DNA of 64,000 nucleotides from Streptomyces sp. GS7 (GTDB taxonomy: Bacteria; Actinomycetota; Actinomycetes; Streptomycetales; Streptomycetaceae): NCBI RefSeq assembly GCF_009834125.1, contig NZ_CP047146.1, forward strand, positions 8,278,501 to 8,342,500, in the 5' to 3' direction. Position numbers and translations under genes: made by a program. Under the pieces are notes generated by a model. That model searched no databases and had not been told where the DNA came from. It worked only from the letters and a program-made list of their open reading frames with translations. Below, one piece after another: positions 57,091 to 64,000 of this stretch (positions within the stretch are counted from its first letter, which is position 1; each line of letters starts with the position of its first letter).

Positions 57091-59137
57091 TTAGCTGCCG
57101 CGGGGCGTGGTCTCCGCTCAGGTTCACCACGACACCCCGGGGACCCGACAGCACTCCGACCCGCCGCTGTGGCTCGATCTGGAGACCGTCCACCAACAGC
57201 ATGCCTCCGTGCTCGCACCAGATCACCTTCGTGCCCGCCGGGCTGTCCTTCCATTCCACCAGGTCACCGCTGGCCCGGCCGTCCAATGGCTGGAAACCCC
57301 CCGCGGCCCACACCTTTCGCCGCCCACCATGCTCCACGGTCGTGCGGAACTCGGCGATGCTCAGCACCCCGGCCAGAGCGTCTAGGCCCGACCAGGAGCG
57401 GCGCCTCTCCCGCAGGTAGAGCCGTACCCGAGTGCCGGGCAGGCTGCCCCGTTCCGGCTTCTCGACGATCCGGAACAGGTGGTTCGGCCCGAGGATGTGC
57501 GCCTCCACCAGAGGACCGGGCACACCGTCCAACCCCATCCTGCAGGACGTCACCCGGATCTCGTCCGCGAGCATGAAGTAGGACAGGACCCCGATCCCGA
57601 ACCGGCTGTTGGGGTGGAGCCGCACCGGGGGCTCTACCCGCTCCCACTCCGCCTGCTCCAGCAGGAAATCGGGCTGCTCGGCGAAGCGGGCGCCGGCGTG
57701 CGAGAACACACCGCGCAGCTCCGCCTCGCCCATACCGATCCCGTTGTCCACGCACTCCAGGTACTCGCGGCCGTCCTCGTCCACCCCCTGCACGAAGTCG
57801 ATCTGGCCCTCGTACGGATGGAAGGGGCGACCTGACCGCTGCAGGAACTGCGTCCTGGCACGCCGGTAGCGGCACGCGTCGAGGGCGTTCTGGTACAGCT
57901 CGCGCACGGCCAGGCCGCGGTCCTTGTAGAGCTGGGTGCCGGTCAGCAGGCCGCGCACCCGGCGGTCGTCCAGCCGGAACCGCGCACCACTGGTGAACGT
58001 TCCCTCCGCCGGGACCACGCCGTCTGCGGAGATGCGCGTTGGCAGCGGCGGCATCGGCTGAGTGATCCGGTCGGGCACGGTGCGCCCGACCGCGAGGAGC
58101 AGCCCGTCCAGCCGCTCGGTGTGCTCGCGCAGTGCCTCCACCACGGCCTCGTGCTCGCAGACCGCTTTGAGGACCGGTAGCTCCGGCGAGCCGCCCCATG
58201 CCATCCCGGCCAAGGTACGCCGTACCCCGCCCAGCTCGACGGCGTTCGGGACTCCTGTGTGCTCGACCACCGTGTCCGGCAGAACTGCGAGTTCGATCGC
58301 GGCGCCGTACGCGACTGCCAGCAGCAGGCTCGCCCGCTGCTCCCGGATCCGCTGTCGGCCGGGCCCGGGCAGGAGCTCGTCCGCCTCCACCTGGCCCAAG
58401 TACTCGGAGTTGCAGACGTCGGAGCCGAGCCGCAGACCGGCGAGGATCCTGGCCAACCGTCGTGGGCTCAACACCTCGGTCAGTGGGCCACTCTCCGCGG
58501 CGAGCTCGGCCGTCAAGTCGGCGAGCCGGTCTGTCCCCTTCTCCTCCTGAGCAACCCAGCGGCGGTACAGCCACCATCCGATCACTGGCGCGGCCTCCGG
58601 CCGCAGTTCGGCCCGGTTCACCAGCAGGTCGTGGCTGGCCAGGAAGGACTGGTACCCAGCACGCCTCCCGACAGCTCCCGGCCGCGGTCGCAGGTCGGTT
58701 GGGTCAACCTCCAGGCGGGAGGCCAGCAGCAGGAGTTGGTGGGCCTGGTACAGGTACGGCAGCAGGACGAGCACCCCGACCTCTGCCGGATAGAGGTCGA
58801 GCGCCCCGTCGGGCTCACCGAGCAGCCACTCCACCCGGTCCGCGAACCGCGCCACAAACCCAGGGTCGGCCCACGGGTCACCAGCCATCCGCTGCTCGGC
58901 GGTGTGTCGGAACGTGGCCAGCCGTCCCGCTAGCCGTGCCGCGTGCTGCCGGTGGGCTTCGACGTCGCGCGGGGCCGCGTATGCCCAGACGCCCGACTCC
59001 AACACGGCGCGGACCCACGGCTCCCTAGGCGCAGCGGCTGGCTCGGCAGGGGCCTGCACCGTTACCGAGGCCGCCTGGATCACCGGCCCCTCTATTGACC
59101 CGCCACTGATGGTGTTCGTGAGCCCGTGCCGATCCAT
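57091..59137 (-). pseudogene. N-terminal part of IS-split Hsp90-like ATPase gene
   Basis: From ATG 59137 (GGGGAGGG site) it runs 682 codons to the IS. It starts MDRHGLTNTISGGSIEGPVIQAASVTVQ, an N-x-ISGG-GPV-Q motif seen at the N-terminus of many actinobacterial NTPase proteins. Residues about 45-220 are helical and could be an inactive HD-like domain. The Hsp90/GHKL fold follows: N-box ELYQNALDA (413-421), G1 DNGIGMGEA (464-), G2-like NSRFGIGVLS (510-), GTRVRLYL (568-). All ATP motifs are intact. The IS now adds a foreign tail and a stop. Confidence 0.82.
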
Positions 59138-59420
59138 CCGCTGCCCTCCCCGGTCGCGACGTGGAAACAGCTTAGGAGACCGATACGCGACCCTCCGGAT
59201 ATCCGCGACCAAGGTCCGCCAATATCCGGCCGACCGGCTGCCCGCTCAGGGGTCGGGCAGAATCTCGGAGTAGCGCCGCAGCGTTCAGGATCTAGCAGCG
59301 GACTCTCAGAAGGGGCGGCAGAGCGCAATCAGTCGCGACGAGGGCAACATCCGGCTCCACCTCAAACCGAGGATCGGGCACATCCGGCTTGACCGTCTCC
59401 GCGTCAGCCACCTTTCGGAG

Positions 59421-60425
59421 ATGTTCGAGGCCATCGCCGAGGCCAACGTCGAGATCACCGAGGGAAACGCCGCCCGCCACAGGGCGATTGAGGATCTTGC
59501 CGGGATTCCCTGGAAGGGGCGCGAACACCGCGCCCGCCGCAAGGTGTTGAAGGCCGCCATCGCCGAGATGGAGCCTTTCCGCCGCATCGTCACTCCGGCC
59601 ACGCGCCAGCGCATCCGCTCCACACTGCGGGCCGCGCTGAATGCCGCGATTGCCCAGCAGTTGATCACCTTCAATCCGGCTGCCCACGTCGAGTTGGAGG
59701 CGGGCAAGCGCCCCAAGGCGCTGGTGTGGACCGAAGAGCGGATCCTCCACTGGAAGCGCACCGGCGAGAAGCCCTCACCGGTGATGGTCTGGACGCCGGA
59801 GCACACCGGTCTCTTCCTCGACCACGTCGCGGAGGACCGCCTCTACGCGCTGTGGCACCTGATCACCTTCCGCGGGCTACGGCGAGGCGAGGCGTGCGGG
59901 CAGAGGTGGACCGACACGCACCTCGCCGACGGCCGCCTCACCGTCGCCAAGCAACTCGTGGTGAGCGGCTGGGAGGTGTACGAGGACGATCCCAAGACCG
60001 ACGCGGGCGCGCGAACCATCGCGCTCGACTCGGACACAGGCCGAGCCCTCAGGCGGCACCGCGTCCAGCAGGACAAGGACCGCGAGGAGTGGGGCAGCGC
60101 GTGGGTGGAGACCGGACGCGTCTTCACCAGGGAGAACGGCGAGATGCTCCACCCCGCCAACGTCACCCGCCGCTTCATCGAGCTGTGCGAGGAGATCGGC
60201 CTCCCGCCGATCCGGCTCCACGACCTGCGCCACGGGGCGGCGACCCTCGCCCACGCGGCCGGCGCCGACCTGAAGGACATCCAGGAGATGCTCGGCCACT
60301 CCTCGATCGCCATCACGGCGGACACGTACACGAGCCTGCTGCCGGAGACCGACCGGGCGATCGCCGAGGCCGCCGCCCGCCTCATCCCTCGCGCACGCCT
60401 AACGGAACAGGCCACCGAGACCTAG
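59421..60425 (+). CDS. Tyrosine integrase of the right element, N-terminally truncated
   Basis: A 334-residue reading from ATG 59421; homology continues upstream in frame to about 59331 (IRLHLKPRIGHIRLDRLRVSHLSEM), so the true start is gone and the arm-binding domain is missing. Catalytic residues are present: Arg in FRGLRRGEACG, the box II HDLRHGAATL, GHSS, and Tyr in TADTYTSLL. It ends 195 nt before the tRNA-Thr and was the integrase for that tRNA. A terminator follows at 60541-60567. Confidence 0.82.
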   Translation: MFEAIAEANVEITEGNAARHRAIEDLAGIPWKGREHRARRKVLKAAIAEMEPFRRIVTPATRQRIRSTLRAALNAAIAQQLITFNPAAHVELEAGKRPKALVWTEERILHWKRTGEKPSPVMVWTPEHTGLFLDHVAEDRLYALWHLITFRGLRRGEACGQRWTDTHLADGRLTVAKQLVVSGWEVYEDDPKTDAGARTIALDSDTGRALRRHRVQQDKDREEWGSAWVETGRVFTRENGEMLHPANVTRRFIELCEEIGLPPIRLHDLRHGAATLAHAAGADLKDIQEMLGHSSIAITADTYTSLLPETDRAIAEAAARLIPRARLTEQATET

Positions 60426-60540
60426 AACAACCTCGAAGCGGACGAGGAATCCGGGGCCAAGGCCATGACGGACAGTGCCGGGAAATCCGCAGCCGAGCCC
60501 GGCCCTGGTGCCCCATCCGCTCACGCACCGCGCACGCAAA

Positions 60541-60567
60541 CGGCCCCGGACGAGGAGTCCGGGGCCG
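60541..60567 (+). terminator. Integrase terminator
   Basis: Perfect 11-bp stem CGGCCCCGGAC / GTCCGGGGCCG with a 5-nt loop. GCTCACGCACCGCGCACGCA arm-like repeats lie just before it. Confidence 0.75.
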
Positions 60568-60619
60568 AGTAAGACGCCTCCCCGGGGGAGAAACCCCAGG
60601 TCAGCGGCTTGATGCACAG

Positions 60620-60693
60620 AGCCCCCTGTCGGATTCGAACCGACGACCTTCGCTTTACAAGAGCGGTGCTCTGGCCAGCTGAGCTAAGGAGGC
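60620..60693 (-). tRNA. tRNA-Thr (anticodon TGT)
   Basis: A 74-nt cloverleaf: acceptor GCCTCCT pairs with AGGGGGC (one G-T), D-arm AGCTCAGCTGGCCAGAGC, anticodon loop CTTGTAA with TGT, and T-arm GTCGGTTCGAATCCGAC. No CCA encoded. Its 3-prime end is the integration target of the island. Confidence 0.95.
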
Positions 60694-60906
60694 GTACCGG
60701 GAGAAGTGTACCCAGGCCGACCGGATGCCGGTTGCCTTATTTCGTGAGTGCGGGGCTACTGACACCGGGCACCGGCCCGGGTAGCGTCGCGTGCAGTCTC
60801 AGTGCTGTGGACTACACCACTCTCCGGTGTGCGTCCCGGTGATGGGCGACAACACTCCTTTACTCGGATCGTCCGGCACGTTCCTGCCGGTGAAGGGACA
60901 CACATC

Positions 60907-62043
<1,137 letters not shown>

Positions 62044-62105
62044 GCGGACGGGCGGACAGGGCGGGGCAGGGACCGGTTTACTGCTGTGTTGCCTGACTGA
62101 CTTCT

Positions 62106-62166
62106 GTGGTTGATCACTGCGGTGGTTCCCCTGAGGTGGTTGATCACTGCTGTGGTTGATCACTGC
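62106..62166. repeat. GTGGTTGATCACTGC direct repeats, three copies
   Basis: Exact 15-bp copies at 62106, 62136 and 62152, each with a TGATCA palindrome, between msiK and its terminator. Confidence 0.85.
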
Positions 62167-62272
62167 GGTGGTTCCGGACTGCCGTGGTGGCCGACCGCTG
62201 TGGTTCCCCCGCGGCGGCGGTCGGACCGGGGCGGTGACTGCGGTGGGTCCATCAGGACCAGTGCCGGGGTTT

Positions 62273-62321
62273 ACCGCGCCGGCGGTGTGGGGTAATGCGC
62301 ACCCCGCACCGCCGGCGCGGT
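62273..62321 (+). terminator. Long hairpin, probable msiK terminator
   Basis: 21-bp stem (one G-T) starting ACCGCGCCGGCGGTG with loop AATGCGC, 230 nt past msiK. Confidence 0.7.
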
Positions 62322-62520
62322 GCCTCCGGGGCCTTGCCCGGCCCGGATCCGCGGCCCTGGAGCGGGGTCCCGGCACGCCGTCGCGGAGGTGCAACAGGCG
62401 CCCCGGAAAACGCTTTTCGTACCAGTGCGTCAACCCAACAACCGCACCGACGAGCCATTCCGTCCCCCGATAAGGTGACCAAATGTCGCCAAATCATCAC
62501 TCCTCGCTACCATCACCTCC

Positions 62521-62937
62521 GTGAACTCCGCAGCCCGCCGTATCGGCCGAACTCTCGCCCTTGTCCTCCCCGTCGTCCTCGTCCTCTCCGGGACTCTCGC
62601 GGTCACCCGCGTCCCCTGGGCGTCGACGACCACCGGATCGCAGATGCTGACCGCGTCCTCCGGGAAGGTCTCCACTCAGGCCGGCCCCCGCGCCGCCCAG
62701 GACGTGCTCCGCGACCGCCTCCTCATCGAACTCCAGGAGAAGGATCCGGGCGTCGCCCTGACCGACCTCCAGGAGGCCACCACCGCGCGGCCCTCGCTGG
62801 CCAAGCACTGCGCCTCCATCGCCCGTGCCCTCGGCCGCGCCGCGGTCGCCAAGTACGGTGCCGCGCACCGCGCCCAGGCGTTCTCCCGCCCGGTCTGCGA
62901 CACCTCCTTCGCCTCCGGCGTCGCCGCCGCCCAGTGA
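62521..62937 (+). CDS. Conserved secreted or membrane-anchored hypothetical protein
   Basis: A 138-residue protein from GTG. One N-terminal membrane segment (LALVLPVVLVLSGTLAV), then a helical domain with RPSLAKHCASIARALGRAAVAKYG and SRPVCDTSFASGV; the two Cys could form a disulfide. Conserved next to the nucleotidyltransferase in Streptomyces from memory; function unknown. Confidence 0.72.
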   Translation: MNSAARRIGRTLALVLPVVLVLSGTLAVTRVPWASTTTGSQMLTASSGKVSTQAGPRAAQDVLRDRLLIELQEKDPGVALTDLQEATTARPSLAKHCASIARALGRAAVAKYGAAHRAQAFSRPVCDTSFASGVAAAQ

Positions 62938-62967
62938 CCTTCCCTCGCACCGCATAAGGTGCGAACC

Positions 62968-63696
62968 ATGACAGGCGCCGCGCATTCGTACCCCACGCAG
63001 GCCGTGGTCCTGGCCGGCGGCCAGGGCTCACGTCTCCGCCCGTATACCGATGACCGACCCAAGCCGATGGTCGAGATTCCCGGCACCGGGACCCCGATCA
63101 TCGGCCACCAGTTGAACTGGCTCGCCGAGGAAGGCGTCACCGACGCCGTCATCTCCTGCGGGCATCTCTCCGAGGTCCTCCAGGAGTGGCTGGACCGGAC
63201 CCAACTCCCCCTGCGCGTCACGACCGTTGTCGAGACCGAGCCGCTGGGCCGCGGCGGCGGCCTGAAGTACGCCGCCGGCTTCCTCCCCCGCCCGGACGAG
63301 CACTGGTACGCCACCAACGGCGACATCTGGACCCGCTTCCCGCTCCGCGAGATGGCCGCCTTCCACCACGAGCGCGACGCCGCGGCCACCCTCGCGCTGG
63401 CCCGCCCGCGCATCCCCTGGGGCGCCGTCGAGACGGACGCGTTCGGGCACGTAATCGACTTCGTCGAGGCGCCGCCCTCGCCGTATCTGATCAACGCGGG
63501 CGTCTACGTCTTCTCCCCCGCCTTCACGGAGCTGCTGCCCGACCGGGGTGACCACGAGCGCACCACCTTCCCGCGCCTCGCCCGCGAACGCCGGCTGGCC
63601 GGCTATCCGCTCCCCCACGGGGCCTACTGGCGCGCCATCGACACCGCCAAGGACCTCACCGAGGCCGCCGAGGAGCTGACCGCGCACGGCCGTTGA
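62968..63696 (+). CDS. NTP-sugar nucleotidyltransferase family protein
   Basis: A 242-residue protein from ATG 62968 (AAGGTG site). Rossmann-type nucleotidyltransferase signature VVLAGGQGSRLRPYTDDRPKPMVEI, then GHQLNWLAEEGVTDAVISCGH, and INAGVYVFSPAF. It resembles mannose-1-phosphate guanylyltransferase or glucose-1-phosphate thymidylyltransferase. Substrate not determined; no sugar-biosynthesis partners are adjacent. Confidence 0.85.
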   Translation: MTGAAHSYPTQAVVLAGGQGSRLRPYTDDRPKPMVEIPGTGTPIIGHQLNWLAEEGVTDAVISCGHLSEVLQEWLDRTQLPLRVTTVVETEPLGRGGGLKYAAGFLPRPDEHWYATNGDIWTRFPLREMAAFHHERDAAATLALARPRIPWGAVETDAFGHVIDFVEAPPSPYLINAGVYVFSPAFTELLPDRGDHERTTFPRLARERRLAGYPLPHGAYWRAIDTAKDLTEAAEELTAHGR

Positions 63697-63909
63697 GCCG
63701 TGCGGTGGCGCGCCTCGCGGGGCGGTACGAGCCCCGTACGGTGCGGGCGGGCGGGTCTGTGCGGTACGGGCGGGCGGGCGGCGCCTACAGGGCCGTGTGG
63801 GCCCGTACAGACGACTGTCCCCGGCCGCTCCGCCGCCCCGTGGGGCCGGGTGGCCCGTTGGGGGTCGGTCGGAGGGGTCGGGGACGGATGTGCGCGGTGA
63901 AGGACGGCG

Positions 63910-64000
63910 TCAGCCCAGCAGGCCGCCCAGGGTGCTGCCGCGGCCTGATTCGCCGCCGGAAGAGCCGCTGTTGGAGGTGCCGGTCGTACCGCCGCCGGTG
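63910..64000 (-). CDS. C-terminus of a Gly/Ser-rich protein, partial
   Basis: Only 29 codons before the window edge: GGGTTGTSNSGSSGGESGRGSTLGGLLG then TGA. A low-complexity Gly/Ser/Thr tail, likely of a secreted or cell-envelope protein. The rest lies outside the window. Confidence 0.5.
   Translation of the reverse strand, partial: TGGGTTGTSNSGSSGGESGRGSTLGGLLG

Larger units (their letters stand above)
47544..60661. mobile_element. Tandem tRNA-Thr integration scar (two element remnants)
   Basis: Three direct copies of the tRNA-Thr 3-prime end bound two intervals: 47544-53958 and 53958-60620. Each ends with a truncated tyrosine integrase followed by a hairpin and the att copy. No replication, transfer (TraB/FtsK) or excisionase gene remains, so both elements are decayed remnants carrying cargo. 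Confidence 0.7.
62044..62520. other. Intergenic region after msiK
   Basis: No gene. Three copies of GTGGTTGATCACTGC and a long hairpin are present. Confidence 0.5.

Overview
This is a high-GC actinobacterial chromosome segment, almost certainly Streptomyces. Codons strongly favour G/C in third position, many genes start with GTG or look leaderless, and the content is typical: MsiK sugar ATPase, groEL2 with CIRCE operators, a CdgB-type diguanylate cyclase, XRE/DUF397 pairs and DUF4031. From memory, the order murQ region, groEL2, cold-shock gene, thrC-like gene, gpgS/otsA/otsB, nagKA, cdgB, TerD, msiK follows a conserved chromosomal stretch of S. coelicolor.

Layout. 1-6.3 kb: the end of an HD phosphohydrolase, an MFS exporter, two small coupled genes, and a MurNAc recycling cluster (MurR-like regulator, MurQ etherase, PTS EIIBC) whose first promoter overlaps a perfect operator and appears leaderless. 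6.3-12.6 kb: regulatory small genes, an XRE/DUF397 pair, two zinc-knuckle proteins, an HTH/zinc protein with a structured leader, a DUF998 membrane protein and a PAS-PP2C phosphatase. 13-17.7 kb: groEL2 with tandem CIRCE boxes, a cold-shock protein, then a ThiS/MoaD-like sulfur carrier and a threonine-synthase-like enzyme behind a SAM-I riboswitch. 17.8-23.7 kb: glucosyl-3-phosphoglycerate synthase, OtsA, a CtaG-like membrane protein, a lipoprotein and convergent OtsB. 23.9-28.7 kb: an amino-sugar cluster with a solute-binding protein divergent from NagK-NagA and a PfkB kinase, with a DasR-like site between them. 28.8-45.6 kb: secreted proteins, CdgB, a flavin reductase, ArfB, TerD, a regulated extra methionine aminopeptidase, an SGNH hydrolase, M24 peptidase, and rifampicin monooxygenase (rox) preceded by a rifamycin-associated-element-like inverted repeat.

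45.8-60.7 kb is accessory. An intact tRNA-Thr(TGT) at 60.6 kb has its 3-prime 42 nt duplicated exactly at 53.96 kb and imperfectly at 47.54 kb. Each of the two resulting intervals (about 6.4 and 6.7 kb) ends with a truncated tyrosine integrase. The left interval holds a CsbD-like protein, a membrane-anchored protein with 24 copies of a 12-residue repeat, an M20 hydrolase and gene fragments. The right interval holds one very large gene, rebuilt here as 1,284 codons: an inactive-HD-like N-terminus, an Hsp90/GHKL ATPase and about seven wHTH-like repeats. It is split by a 915-bp IS5-family element with a 3-bp target duplication and was probably an NTPase conflict or defence protein.

60.9-64 kb returns to core genes: MsiK (the ATPase shared by sugar ABC importers, probably including the one served by the 24-kb binding protein), a secreted hypothetical, a nucleotidyltransferase and the end of a Gly/Ser-rich protein.

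The most notable points are the SAM-riboswitch/sulfur-carrier/ThrC-like operon, the IS-split Hsp90-wHTH gene in a tRNA-Thr tandem-integration scar, the rox promoter repeats, and several minisatellites (15, 17, 36 and 14 bp). All calls come from reading the sequence and from family knowledge; no database search was run.
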